This document shows positions 32,880 to 42,480 of a stretch of 47,532 nt of DNA, in pieces (position 1 is the stretch's first letter; each line of letters starts with the position of its first letter). This DNA comes from RGIG8745 sp964554265 (GTDB lineage: Bacteria > Bacteroidota > Bacteroidia > Bacteroidales > Bacteroidaceae), in contig CAZKOB010000013.1 of NCBI GenBank assembly GCA_964554265.1, forward strand, positions 1-47,532. The letters are read 5' to 3'. The notes beneath the pieces are model-generated. The model was not told where the DNA came from and made no database searches. It saw nothing but the letters and a program-made list of their open reading frames with translations. Both the position numbers and the translations under genes were made by a program.

Positions 32880-33347
32880 ATGATAGATAAGAACGAGGTA
32901 AAGACTATTGTTGACGAGTGGTTGGACGGCAAGGAATATTTTCTTGTTGATATATCTGTTGACGAACAAAACAAAATCGTTGTGGAGATTGACCATAAGG
33001 ATGGTGTTTGGATAGAAGACTGTTGTGAACTGAGCAGATTCATTGAGTCGAGACTTGACAGAGAAATCGAAGATTATGAACTGGAAGTAGGGTCTGCAGG
33101 AATCGGACAACCGTTCAAAGTGCTGCAGCAATATAAAAACCACATTGGCAATGAAGTCGAATTGCTTACGTCGGATGGCAAGAAGCTTTCCGGCATGTTG
33201 GTCAAGGCTGCGGAAGATGCCTTTGTGGTCAGCATTCGTCGCAAACAAAAGGTAGAAGGCAAGAAACGTCCGCAGATGGTTGATGAAGAGACCGCTTTTG
33301 GATATGATGATGTGAAGTGGGTGAAGGCGGTCATTGACTTCAAATAG
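32880..33347 (+). CDS. rimP: Ribosome maturation factor RimP
   Basis: 155 aa, normal length. It assists 30S subunit maturation. The N-terminal alpha/beta domain contains FLVDISVDEQNKIVVEIDHKDGVWIEDC and the CELSRFIESRLDREIEDYELEVGSAGI segment with the family's SPG-like motif replaced by SAGIGQP. The C-terminal Sm-like beta domain carries GNEVELLTSDGKKLSGMLVKA. First gene of the conserved rimP-nusA-infB operon. Confidence 0.92.
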   Translation: MIDKNEVKTIVDEWLDGKEYFLVDISVDEQNKIVVEIDHKDGVWIEDCCELSRFIESRLDREIEDYELEVGSAGIGQPFKVLQQYKNHIGNEVELLTSDGKKLSGMLVKAAEDAFVVSIRRKQKVEGKKRPQMVDEETAFGYDDVKWVKAVIDFK

Positions 33348-33553
33348 CTTGCTGTTTTACCATTCATTTTTATTCTGCCGTTTCGTGTCCGGAAAAGGCA
33401 GAAGCGCATGTCTTCATTATGTGCAGCAAGAAAAGACGGGACTGTATGTGAGGCTTGTCTTTGAAATGATGCGAACATGATGTCGAATTATGATGGCTGC
33501 ATGTAAAGGTGCGGCCAATGTCTTGGAGTGAAATAAAAAACGAACAAATAAAA

Positions 33554-34816
33554 ATGGCTAAGAAAAAATTAGAACAAGTCAATCTGATAGATACTTTTCA
33601 GGACTTCAAGGAAACCAAGAATATTGACAGAACGACGCTTGTAAGCGTGCTTGAGGACTCGTTCCGCAGTGTTCTTCAGAAAACATTCGGTTCGGATGAG
33701 AACTTTGATGTCATTGTTAATCCTGACAAGGGCGATTTTGAAATTTATCGTAACCGTAAGGTCGTTGAAGACGGAGAGGTACATAACGACAATATGGAAA
33801 TCAGTCTTACTGATGCGAAAAAGATAGATGAAGACTATGAGATAGGTGAAGACGTCAGCGAAAAAGTGAATTTCACTGATTTCGGACGTCGTGCCATCTT
33901 GAATTTGCGTCAGACGATGGCTTCCAAGATACTTGAATTGGAACATGACAATTTGTATAATAAGTATGTAGACAAGATCGGGACAATCATTACGGCAGAA
34001 GTGTATCAGATATGGAAGCGCGAAATGCTTCTGCTTGATGATGAGGGCCATGAACTGCTCATGCCTAAGGCAGAACAAATTCCGAGCGATTTCTATCGTA
34101 AGGGCGAAGCGGCAAAGGCCATTGTGCTGCGTGTCGACAACTTGAACAATAACCCAAAAATTATTTTGAGCCGTACAGCGCCGGAATTTTTGCAGCGCCT
34201 TTTGGAACAGGAAGTTCCGGAAATAAATGACGGACTGATAACAATCCGCAAGATAGCGCGTATTCCGGGAGAGAGGGCTAAGATTGCGGTTGAAAGCTAT
34301 AATGACCGTATAGATCCTGTCGGCGCCTGTGTCGGTGTGAAGGGAAGCCGCATACATGGCATTGTACGTGAGCTTAGAAATGAGAACATAGATGTCATCA
34401 ACTATACGGGCAATATAAAATTGTTCATACAGCGTGCGCTTAGTCCGGCAAGGGTTTCATCTATTGTGCTGAATGAAGAACTGAGGAAGGCGGAAGTTTA
34501 TTTGCAGCCGGATCAGGTGTCGCTGGCTATCGGTAAAAACGGACATAACATCAAGCTTGCGAGTATGCTGACGGAATATACGATAGACGTATTCCGCGAA
34601 CTTAATGGCGATGAAGACAATGTGGAGGACATTTATCTTGACGAGTTCAAAGATGAGATAGATAGCTGGATAATAGATTCTATCAAGGCCATTGGACTTG
34701 AGACCGCCAAAAGTGTACTTGACGCTCCGCGTGATATGCTTATTGAAAAGGCCGATCTTGAGGAAAGTACAGTTGATGAGGTGCTGCGCATACTGAGGGC
34801 TGAATTTGAAGAATGA
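33554..34816 (+). CDS. nusA: Transcription termination/antitermination factor NusA
   Basis: 420 aa from MAKKKLEQVNLID; an upstream in-frame ATG at 33509 would add 15 residues without conservation. The N-terminal RNA-polymerase-binding domain (1-~135) includes TLVSVLEDSFRSVLQKTFG and NPDKGDFEIYRNRKVV. An S1 domain follows (EVYQIWKREMLLLDDEGHELLMPKAEQIP), then KH domains (PGERAKIAVESYNDRIDPVGACVGVKGSRIHGIVREL; LQPDQVSLAIGKNGHNIKLAS). The E. coli C-terminal AR repeats are lacking, as usual outside Proteobacteria. It follows rimP by 206 nt. Confidence 0.96.
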   Translation: MAKKKLEQVNLIDTFQDFKETKNIDRTTLVSVLEDSFRSVLQKTFGSDENFDVIVNPDKGDFEIYRNRKVVEDGEVHNDNMEISLTDAKKIDEDYEIGEDVSEKVNFTDFGRRAILNLRQTMASKILELEHDNLYNKYVDKIGTIITAEVYQIWKREMLLLDDEGHELLMPKAEQIPSDFYRKGEAAKAIVLRVDNLNNNPKIILSRTAPEFLQRLLEQEVPEINDGLITIRKIARIPGERAKIAVESYNDRIDPVGACVGVKGSRIHGIVRELRNENIDVINYTGNIKLFIQRALSPARVSSIVLNEELRKAEVYLQPDQVSLAIGKNGHNIKLASMLTEYTIDVFRELNGDEDNVEDIYLDEFKDEIDSWIIDSIKAIGLETAKSVLDAPRDMLIEKADLEESTVDEVLRILRAEFEE

Positions 34817-34994
34817 CAATATTGCGTTGGGCTACAAGCGTTTAGCGTTTCTTTATAACCGGAACAGTTGGGACGCTATCCGTTTCTCATGTCGGACGCA
34901 GACAGGCGCGGAGAGGGTATCCTTTATTTTTATAGGGGAGAGCACATTACGCAGATACATTAAGAATGCTAAACGAAAATCATAGACGAATATA

Positions 34995-37934
34995 ATGGCT
35001 GTAAGACTGAACAAAGCACTAAAGGAACTGAATGTGGGAATCAATACCGTGGCTGATTTCCTGCAAAAGAAAGGTATGGCTCTTGAAGATGCCACACCGA
35101 ACGCAAAAATCACGGATGAACAGTATAATCTGCTAATGGAGGCCTTCAGTGCCGACAAGGATATTCATATCGGAACAAAGGACGATATCAAGAAACGGAA
35201 GGAGAAAGAGCGTCAGGAGCGCAATGAACGTAGAGAGAGAGAACGCAAAGAACAGGAAATAAAGAAGCAGCAGCAGGAAGTGTTCCGCGCAGACGGTGGA
35301 CGCAAGCAGCAATTTAAAGTGCTTGGAAACATCAATGATGTTCAGTCGAAACAGTCTCCGGCTATTTGGACAACGGAAAAAACAAAGGTTGAAGCCGATG
35401 AGCAAAAGGAATCGGCCGATGTTGTTGCAAGCGAAACGGATCCTGTTGTACGGAAAAACGAAACCGTTGTTGTTCCGGATACATCTGCTGACATGACTGC
35501 AGAGGCTGAATCGCTCGATACAAAGAATGAGAATAGCAGGCTTGAAAAACGAGATGACGGAGTGTATCGTCTTACTGCTCCTGATGCAGGTGTGCAGTTC
35601 AAGAAAGTGGGATTTATAGACCTTTCCAATATAAATTCCAAGACACGGCCGGATAAAAAAAGCAAAGCTGAGCGTAGGAAAGAACGTGAGGAGAAGGAAA
35701 AACAGCGTCAGGATGCCAAGACAAAATATAAGGACGCTGTCTTGAAAGAGATTGGCGGAAAGAAAGACGGTGCGCAGGGTGGTGATTCGGAAGGTGTTGC
35801 AAGGAAGAAAAAGCGGAACCGTATCAATAAGGAACGTGTTGACGTTAATGCTGCCGTGAATCAGCAGAACGGTGGAAAAGGACTAAATTCTGGACAGAAA
35901 TCAGGGAAGAACCAGTCGAAGAACGGTAGCGCCAAAGGCCAGAATGCTCCGGCAAAAGGTGAACAGACGCAGCAGGGAAAGGCCGGCAAGAAGTCGAAGA
36001 GAAAAATTCAGCAGCCTGTACGCAAACCTGAACTGACGGATGAAGAAGTGGCCAAACAGGTAAAGGAAACACTGGCGCGTCTTACGTCTAAGCAGATGAA
36101 AAAGGCTGTGAAATATCGTAAGGACAAGCGTGATGCCATCCACAACCGTATGCATGAGTTGGAGGAAGAGGAAAATGCAGAAAGCAAGGTGCTGAAGATT
36201 ACTGAGTTTGTCACAGCGAACGAGCTGGCAACAATGATGAATGTTCCTGTGACAAAAGTCATAGGGACATGTATGTCGATAGGTATAATGGTATCTATCA
36301 ACCAGCGTCTTGATGCAGAAACAATAAATATTGTAGCGGAAGAATTTGGCTATTCGACAGATTATGTGAGCGAAGACGTTTCTCATGCAATAGAGGAAGT
36401 GGCTGATTCTGAGGATGAACTCGAACCTCGTGCACCGATAATCACTGTGATGGGCCATGTGGATCATGGTAAGACTTCGCTTCTTGACTATATACGAAAG
36501 ACGAATGTCATAGCCGGTGAAGCAGGAGGAATCACGCAGCATATTGGTGCTTATAATGTTAAGATGGCAAGCGGAAAGCACATCACGTTCCTTGATACTC
36601 CCGGACACGAAGCTTTTACTGCAATGCGCGCTCGTGGTGCAAAGGTGACAGATATAGCAATCATCATCATTGCTGCAGACGATGATATCATGCCACAGAC
36701 AAAAGAAGCTATCAGTCATGCAGTGGCAGCGAATGTGCCGATGGTCTTTGCCATAAATAAAATAGACAAACCGGGAGCAAATCCTGAGAAGATAAAGGAG
36801 CAGCTTGCCGCAATGAACTATCTTGTGGAAGACTGGGGCGGCAAATATCAGAGTCAGGACATTTCTGCGAAGAAAGGCCTGAATGTGGATGAACTGATGG
36901 AGAAGGTTCTTCTTGAGGCTGAAATGCTTGATTTGAAGGCTAATCCGAACCGTAAGGCCACTGGTTCCGTGATAGAGTCTTCGCTTGACAGAGGGCGTGG
37001 CTATATGGCTACGGTACTTGTACAGAACGGAACATTGCATCAGGGTGATGTGGTGCTGGCCGGAACGCACTGGGGTAAAATCAAAGCGATGTTCAATGAG
37101 CGTGGACAGCGGATACAGCAAGCATTGCCTGCAGAACCGGCGCTGATTCTTGGTCTTAATGGTGCTCCTACTGCCGGTGATACATTTCATGTTATGGATT
37201 CGGAACAGGAAGCTCGTGATGTGGCGAACAAGCGTGAACAACTCAAGCGTGAGCAGGGATTGAGAACCCAGACGCGTATGACGCTCGATGAACTCGGCAG
37301 ACGCATTGCGCTTGGTGGTGTTCAGGAGCTTAATCTTATCGTCAAAGGTGATGTGGACGGTTCTATCGAAGCTTTGAGTGATTCGCTTATCAAACTTTCG
37401 ACAGAGAAGATTCAGGTTAATGTCATCTACAAGGCTGTGGGCCAGATTTCAGAAAGCGATGTATCCCTTGCAAAGGCTTCTGATGCCATTATAATAGGTT
37501 TCCAGGTGCGTCCTTCTGCTGCTGCACGCAAACTTGCAGAACAGGAAGGTGTTGACATCCGTCTGTATTCTATTATATATGATACAATAGAGGAAGTGAA
37601 GAGTGCGATGGAAGGTATGCTCGCTCCTGAAATCAAGGAAGAATATACTGCAACGGCAGAGGTTCGGCAGGTTTATAAGATCACAAAAGTCGGAACTGTG
37701 GCCGGAGCCTTTGTTACAGATGGAAAACTTCATCGTTCAGACAAAGTGCGGGTTATTCGTGACGGTATTGTCATACATACCGGAGACATCAACGCATTGA
37801 AGCGTTTCAAAGATGATGTGAAGGAAGTATCGAATAATTTTGACTGCGGTATATCACTCGTCAATTATAATGACATTCGCGAAGGCGACATTCTTGAAGC
37901 ATTTACTGAAGTCGAAATAAGACAGAAACTATAA
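34995..37934 (+). CDS. infB: Translation initiation factor IF-2
   Basis: 979 aa. It positions initiator tRNA on the ribosome using GTP. Residues 1-~55 form an IF2-N domain (VRLNKALKELNVGINTVADFLQKKG). A long, highly charged, repetitive linker follows (about 60-400), rich in Lys/Arg/Glu/Gln/Asn. The G domain starts near residue 485: GHVDHGKT with Lys493 (G1), DTPGHEAF (G3) and NKIDKPGAN (G4). Domains II-IV complete the C-terminus, ending DILEAFTEVEIRQKL. The linker is the usual variable part in Bacteroidetes. Spacing to nusA is 178 nt. Confidence 0.97.
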   Translation: MAVRLNKALKELNVGINTVADFLQKKGMALEDATPNAKITDEQYNLLMEAFSADKDIHIGTKDDIKKRKEKERQERNERRERERKEQEIKKQQQEVFRADGGRKQQFKVLGNINDVQSKQSPAIWTTEKTKVEADEQKESADVVASETDPVVRKNETVVVPDTSADMTAEAESLDTKNENSRLEKRDDGVYRLTAPDAGVQFKKVGFIDLSNINSKTRPDKKSKAERRKEREEKEKQRQDAKTKYKDAVLKEIGGKKDGAQGGDSEGVARKKKRNRINKERVDVNAAVNQQNGGKGLNSGQKSGKNQSKNGSAKGQNAPAKGEQTQQGKAGKKSKRKIQQPVRKPELTDEEVAKQVKETLARLTSKQMKKAVKYRKDKRDAIHNRMHELEEEENAESKVLKITEFVTANELATMMNVPVTKVIGTCMSIGIMVSINQRLDAETINIVAEEFGYSTDYVSEDVSHAIEEVADSEDELEPRAPIITVMGHVDHGKTSLLDYIRKTNVIAGEAGGITQHIGAYNVKMASGKHITFLDTPGHEAFTAMRARGAKVTDIAIIIIAADDDIMPQTKEAISHAVAANVPMVFAINKIDKPGANPEKIKEQLAAMNYLVEDWGGKYQSQDISAKKGLNVDELMEKVLLEAEMLDLKANPNRKATGSVIESSLDRGRGYMATVLVQNGTLHQGDVVLAGTHWGKIKAMFNERGQRIQQALPAEPALILGLNGAPTAGDTFHVMDSEQEARDVANKREQLKREQGLRTQTRMTLDELGRRIALGGVQELNLIVKGDVDGSIEALSDSLIKLSTEKIQVNVIYKAVGQISESDVSLAKASDAIIIGFQVRPSAAARKLAEQEGVDIRLYSIIYDTIEEVKSAMEGMLAPEIKEEYTATAEVRQVYKITKVGTVAGAFVTDGKLHRSDKVRVIRDGIVIHTGDINALKRFKDDVKEVSNNFDCGISLVNYNDIREGDILEAFTEVEIRQKL

Positions 37935-38099
37935 GGATAATGTGACTGTGAGGTTATGAGGTGGAGCCGATGAGGCACTGTGATCTTGGACTATGGCATA
38001 CGTATAGATGACGTTTGTAGAAGGCTGATGTGCTATTTACTCAGGCTTGCAGGCTGTTGTCGTGGAACCTTGTAACCTCATGGTCTCATAAATAGGGAA

Positions 38100-38660
38100 A
38101 TGGAGATTCTTATAATAACAGTGCTTCTTGTCGGGGCTGTCATAGGCTTCTGTCAGGGAGCGTTCAAGCAGATCGCCAATTTTGTCGGTGTGGCAGTTGG
38201 TATATTGCTGGCATGTTTGCTTTATGACAAGTTTGGCGATTTTCTCTCGTTGAAGACAGGGACCTCAGAAAGCGTTGGGCATACAATTGCTTTTCTGCTC
38301 ATCGCTGTATTTGCACCTGTCCTGCTTGGCTGGATTGCAACACTGTTTACAAAACTTCTGAATAAAATACATCTTGGATTTTTGAACCGTCTTGCAGGAG
38401 CTGTCATCGGTATGATATGCTATGGCTTGCTTATGAGTTTTGCTTTTAACATCATGGATTTTGCTATGAGTTCAGCCGGAATGAAGCCGGAAAGACTTGA
38501 AGGGCGTCCGGAAATATTCTATATGGTAAAACATGCCTCACAGATTTTTGTTCCGGACTTTATTATTGTGACGGATTCTGCGGAAGAGCAAAACGGTATA
38601 GAACCGAAGCATGGCATAAAGAGTGAATTGTCCCCTATTCTTGGTGGGGAGAATATTTGA
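38100..38660 (+). CDS. CvpA family membrane protein
   Basis: 186 aa. Four predicted membrane helices (about 3-22, 27-46, 62-83 and 100-122), with the family segments GAVIGFCQGAFKQIANFVGVAVGILLA and FLNRLAGAVIGMICYGLLMSF. The last ~60 residues are soluble. Relatives of CvpA are linked to colicin V production and envelope stress but have no settled function. It lies between infB and the suf operon, as in other Bacteroidales. Confidence 0.88.
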   Translation: MEILIITVLLVGAVIGFCQGAFKQIANFVGVAVGILLACLLYDKFGDFLSLKTGTSESVGHTIAFLLIAVFAPVLLGWIATLFTKLLNKIHLGFLNRLAGAVIGMICYGLLMSFAFNIMDFAMSSAGMKPERLEGRPEIFYMVKHASQIFVPDFIIVTDSAEEQNGIEPKHGIKSELSPILGGENI

Positions 38661-38728
38661 AAAACTCACGAACATTCTGCTGTAGATGCTGTTTGGGTAA
38701 TTGTGGTGTTGTTTGTGTGTTCGTATTC

Positions 38729-38736
38729 TATATTTG
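38729..38736 (+). promoter_or_regulatory. -7 promoter element for the suf operon
   Basis: TATATTTG then T, matching TAnnTTTG, 45 nt before the sufB ATG; the -33 region (near 38709) is only a partial match. Confidence 0.4.
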
Positions 38737-38781
38737 TATATGCAAATCAAGGTATGATTCATATTTTATAATCTGGAAATT

Positions 38782-40224
38782 ATGTCCGAATCAAATGAGT
38801 TCGTAAGGAAGGTGGCAGAGGGAAAGTATAAGTTCGGCTTTACCACAGATATACATACGGAAATTATAGACAAGGGACTGAATGAAAATGTCATACGGAC
38901 TATATCCGCAAAGAAAGGTGAACCTGAATGGCTTTTGGATTTCCGTCTTGAGGCTTATCGATATTGGCTCACTCTGAAACAGCCTCAGTGGGGACATCTC
39001 AAGATGCCTGATATTGATTATCAGGCTATTTCTTATTATGCAGATCCCACAAAGAAGAAGGATGCCGGAAATAAAGATATTGATCCGGAGCTGATGAAAA
39101 CATTTGACAAGCTTGGCATTCCTCTTGAAGAGCGGCTTGCTCTCAGTGGAACCGCAGTAGATGCAGTGATGGATTCGGTATCGGTGAAGACTACATTCAA
39201 GGAGCGTCTTGCAGAGAAGAATATTATATTCTGTTCCATAAGCGAGGCAGTGAAAGAATATCCGGAACTTGTGCGTGCTTATCTTGGCAGTGTCGTGCCT
39301 TATCGTGACAATTATTTTGCAGCGCTTAATTCAGCTGTATTCAGTGACGGATCTTTTGTTTATATTCCGAAGAAGACCCGGTGTCCAATGGAACTGTCGA
39401 CTTATTTCCGGATCAATGCCAGAAATACGGGACAGTTTGAACGTACCCTTATTGTATGTGACGAAAGTTCCTATGTGTCTTATCTGGAGGGATGTACGGC
39501 GCCTATGCGTGATGAGAATCAGCTTCATGCTGCCATTGTCGAGATAGTTGTAATGGACAATGCTGAGGTCAAGTATAGTACAGTGCAAAATTGGTATCCG
39601 GGAGATGCTGAGGGCAAGGGAGGAGTATTGAACCTTGTGACCAAGCGTGGGCATCTTCGTGGTGTAAACAGTAAACTCTCTTGGACTCAAGTGGAGACAG
39701 GTTCGGCTGTTACGTGGAAATATCCGAGTTGCATTTTGTCGGGTGACAATTCACAGGCGGAGTTTTATTCTGTTGCGGTGACCAATCATTTCCAGCAGGC
39801 AGATACCGGAACCAAAATGATACATATAGGAAAGAACACGCGCTCTACCATTATATCTAAGGGCATATCGGCAGGAAGAAGTCAGAATTCATACCGCGGA
39901 CTTGTCAAAATCGGTGCTCACGCCGATGGTGCGCGCAACTATTCTTCTTGCGATTCGCTGTTGCTGGGCAGTTTGTGCGGAGCGCACACTTTCCCTTATA
40001 TGGATGTGCATAACAATACAGCAACGGTTGAGCATGAAGCAACCACCTCGAAGATAGGCGAGGACCAGCTGTTCTATTGTAATCAACGCGGAGTGTCTAC
40101 TGAAGAAGCTGTCGGCTTGATTGTAAACGGATATGCCAAGGATGTGATAAACAAATTGCCAATGGAATTTGCCGTTGAGGCGCAGAAGTTACTTTCCGTA
40201 TCTCTTGAAGGGACTGTGGGATAG
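38782..40224 (+). CDS. sufB: Fe-S cluster assembly protein SufB
   Basis: 480 aa, normal length. It forms the SufBC2D scaffold on which Fe-S clusters are built in the cytoplasm. Characteristic segments include PEWLLDFRLEAYRYW, KNIIFCSISEAVKEYPELV, YFRINARNTGQFERTLIV, the beta-helix region (ISKGISAGRSQNSYRGLVKI, CDSLLLGSLCGAHTFPY) and the C-terminal EHEATTSKIGEDQLFYCNQRGVS. First gene of the sufBCDS operon, preceded by a -7 promoter element. Confidence 0.97.
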   Translation: MSESNEFVRKVAEGKYKFGFTTDIHTEIIDKGLNENVIRTISAKKGEPEWLLDFRLEAYRYWLTLKQPQWGHLKMPDIDYQAISYYADPTKKKDAGNKDIDPELMKTFDKLGIPLEERLALSGTAVDAVMDSVSVKTTFKERLAEKNIIFCSISEAVKEYPELVRAYLGSVVPYRDNYFAALNSAVFSDGSFVYIPKKTRCPMELSTYFRINARNTGQFERTLIVCDESSYVSYLEGCTAPMRDENQLHAAIVEIVVMDNAEVKYSTVQNWYPGDAEGKGGVLNLVTKRGHLRGVNSKLSWTQVETGSAVTWKYPSCILSGDNSQAEFYSVAVTNHFQQADTGTKMIHIGKNTRSTIISKGISAGRSQNSYRGLVKIGAHADGARNYSSCDSLLLGSLCGAHTFPYMDVHNNTATVEHEATTSKIGEDQLFYCNQRGVSTEEAVGLIVNGYAKDVINKLPMEFAVEAQKLLSVSLEGTVG

Positions 40225-40363
40225 ATGCTTCGGGTTTATAAATATCCTTGATTCTATAAATTATTTAAGTTTTCTGTTTATGAGCGCTCTTTAAAAGGTT
40301 GTATATGTGAACATGTCGCTTTTTTGAGACTTGTAAGCTTGAGATTTCTAAATAGAATGATAT

Positions 40364-41116
40364 ATGTTGGAAGTTAAGAATTTGCATGCCTGTATTCATG
40401 GCAAAGAAATATTGAAAGGAGTCAATCTTACCATAAAAGATGGTGAGATTCATGCACTTATGGGCACGAATGGCGCAGGGAAAAGTACACTGAGCAATGT
40501 GATTGTTGGTCATCCTGCATACGAAGTAACCGGAGGAAGTATCATATTCAATGGACAGAATCTTCTGGAGATGAAACCGGAGGAGCGAGCTCATGCCGGA
40601 ATATTCCTTTCATTTCAGCAACCAGTAGAAATCCCCGGTGTGTCGATGGTCAATTTCATGCGTGCTGCCGTGAATGCTCGTCATAAGGCTATGGGTGAGG
40701 AACAGATGAAATCTACTGATTTCCTGAAGTTGATGCGTGAGAAAAGAAAACTTGTCGAAATAGACAATAAGCTTGTTAACCGTTCTGTGAATGAGGGGTT
40801 CAGCGGAGGTGAAAAGAAGCGAAACGAAATATTCCAAATGGCTATGCTTGAGCCGAAATTCTGTATTCTGGACGAAACTGATTCCGGCTTGGATGTGGAT
40901 GCATTGCGTGTTGTTGCTGAAGGTTTCAATAAGTTGAGGGCCCCGGAGACCAGTGCGATGGTGATAACCCATTATCAGCGATTGCTTGATTACATACGCC
41001 CGGATATTGTACATGTGCTTCTTGGTGGCAAGATTGTGAAGACCGGTGGAGCAGAGCTTGCACTGGAGATAGAGAATCGCGGTTTCGACTGGATAAAAGA
41101 GGAAGTGGCAAGATGA
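40364..41116 (+). CDS. sufC: Fe-S cluster assembly ATPase SufC
   Basis: 250 aa ABC-type ATPase without membrane domain. It has Walker A MGTNGAGKST with Lys40, a Q-loop in LSFQQPVEIPG, the signature FSGGEKKRNE, Walker B CILDETDSGLD and the H-loop ITHYQRLL. It drives conformational change in the SufBCD complex. It overlaps sufD by 4 nt (ATGA), and follows sufB after 139 nt. Confidence 0.97.
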   Translation: MLEVKNLHACIHGKEILKGVNLTIKDGEIHALMGTNGAGKSTLSNVIVGHPAYEVTGGSIIFNGQNLLEMKPEERAHAGIFLSFQQPVEIPGVSMVNFMRAAVNARHKAMGEEQMKSTDFLKLMREKRKLVEIDNKLVNRSVNEGFSGGEKKRNEIFQMAMLEPKFCILDETDSGLDVDALRVVAEGFNKLRAPETSAMVITHYQRLLDYIRPDIVHVLLGGKIVKTGGAELALEIENRGFDWIKEEVAR

Positions 41117-42456
41117 ACAGTGAGAAACAATATATTGACCTCTATCGCGAATGTAGGGAGGTGCTCATGCAACATAGTGTCGCTCCTCTGAATGCAGTCC
41201 GTGATGAAGCGTTCTGTTGTTTTGAACGTATGGGCTTTCCTTCACGGAAGATTGAAAATTATAAATACATAGATGTGGCGAAAGCCTTTGAGCCAAACTA
41301 TGGTTTGAATCTGACTCGCATAGACATCCCAGTCAATCCGCAGGACGCTTTCAAGTGTGATGTCCCCAATCTTTCCACTTTGCTTTATTTCGTGGAAAAT
41401 GATATGCTTTATCAGGACACTCAAAGCAGCAGGACGTCAGAAGACGGCATGGTTATTGCTTCCTTGAAAGAGGCTGCGGAGCGATATCCTGAGCTTGTCT
41501 GCAAATATTATTCAAAACTTGCAGATGTGAATGCCGATTCGCTCACAGCTTTTAATACGGCATTCGTTCAGGACGGATTGTTTGTCTACGTTCCAAAAAA
41601 TATGCAAGTGAAGCGTCCTGTCCAGATTGTCAATATCCTGCGTTCAGGAGTAGACATGATGGTGAACCGTCGGGTATTGATTATACTTGAGGATGGTGCC
41701 GAGGCCACATTTCTCTTTTGTGATCATGCAATGGATAATGTTCGCTTCCTGACGACTCAAGTTGTCGAAGTATTTGCGGCTAACAACTCCCATCTTGATA
41801 TGTATGAACTTGAAGAAACACACACCAAATGTACTCGTTTCAGCAATCTGTACATTAAGACCGGCGGATATAGTTCTGTAAGTCACAACAACATCACTCT
41901 TTTTAATGGGCTTACACGAAATATGACAAATGTGCTTCTTGATGGCGAGTACAGTGAACTGACGCTCAATGGATGTGTTGTTGCAGACAAAAGCCAACAA
42001 GTAGATAATAATACATTGATAGATCATGGCAAGCCGAACTGTACAAGCAATGAACTCTACAAATACGTTGTTGATGAGTCTGCTGTTGGTGCCTTTGCAG
42101 GTCGTATTCTTGTCCGTCCGGACGCTCAACATACGGTGTCTCAGGAAACCAATGCCAACCTTTGTGTAACAAAAGAAGCAAGGGTGTACACACAGCCGAT
42201 GCTTGAGATTTATGCTGATGATGTGAAGTGTGCCCACGGTTCCACAGTCGGACTGCTCGATGAGTCCGCTCTGTTCTATATGCGACAGCGTGGCATTCCA
42301 GCTGAAGAGGCGAGTATGCTGCTCAAATTCGCTTTTGTTGGACAGGTGATAGAGCAGGTGAAACTTGAACCGCTTCGTGACCGTCTTCAGCGTCTTGTAG
42401 AAAAGCGTTTCCGTGGAGAACTCAACAAGTGTATAGGGTGTGCGATTTGTAAATAA
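41113..42456 (+). CDS. sufD: Fe-S cluster assembly protein SufD
   Basis: 447 aa. SufB paralogue that completes the scaffold. It shows FPSRKIENYKYIDV, ELVCKYYSKLADVNADSLTAFNTAFVQDGLFVYVPKN, the beta-helix core and KCAHGSTVGLLDESALFYMRQRGI. The C-terminus LNKCIGCAICK (about residues 437-447) holds three closely spaced cysteines (CxxCxxC), beyond the usual SufD end in model proteobacteria. Translationally coupled to sufC; sufS follows after 24 nt. Confidence 0.95.
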   Translation: MNSEKQYIDLYRECREVLMQHSVAPLNAVRDEAFCCFERMGFPSRKIENYKYIDVAKAFEPNYGLNLTRIDIPVNPQDAFKCDVPNLSTLLYFVENDMLYQDTQSSRTSEDGMVIASLKEAAERYPELVCKYYSKLADVNADSLTAFNTAFVQDGLFVYVPKNMQVKRPVQIVNILRSGVDMMVNRRVLIILEDGAEATFLFCDHAMDNVRFLTTQVVEVFAANNSHLDMYELEETHTKCTRFSNLYIKTGGYSSVSHNNITLFNGLTRNMTNVLLDGEYSELTLNGCVVADKSQQVDNNTLIDHGKPNCTSNELYKYVVDESAVGAFAGRILVRPDAQHTVSQETNANLCVTKEARVYTQPMLEIYADDVKCAHGSTVGLLDESALFYMRQRGIPAEEASMLLKFAFVGQVIEQVKLEPLRDRLQRLVEKRFRGELNKCIGCAICK

Positions 42457-42480
42457 AGAAAATAAAAAAAGCAGCAATAA

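Noticed and set aside
35901..37241. A 446-codon open frame opposite infB
   Set aside because: Antisense shadow of IF-2; Cys/His-rich composition is an artefact of the complementary codons.
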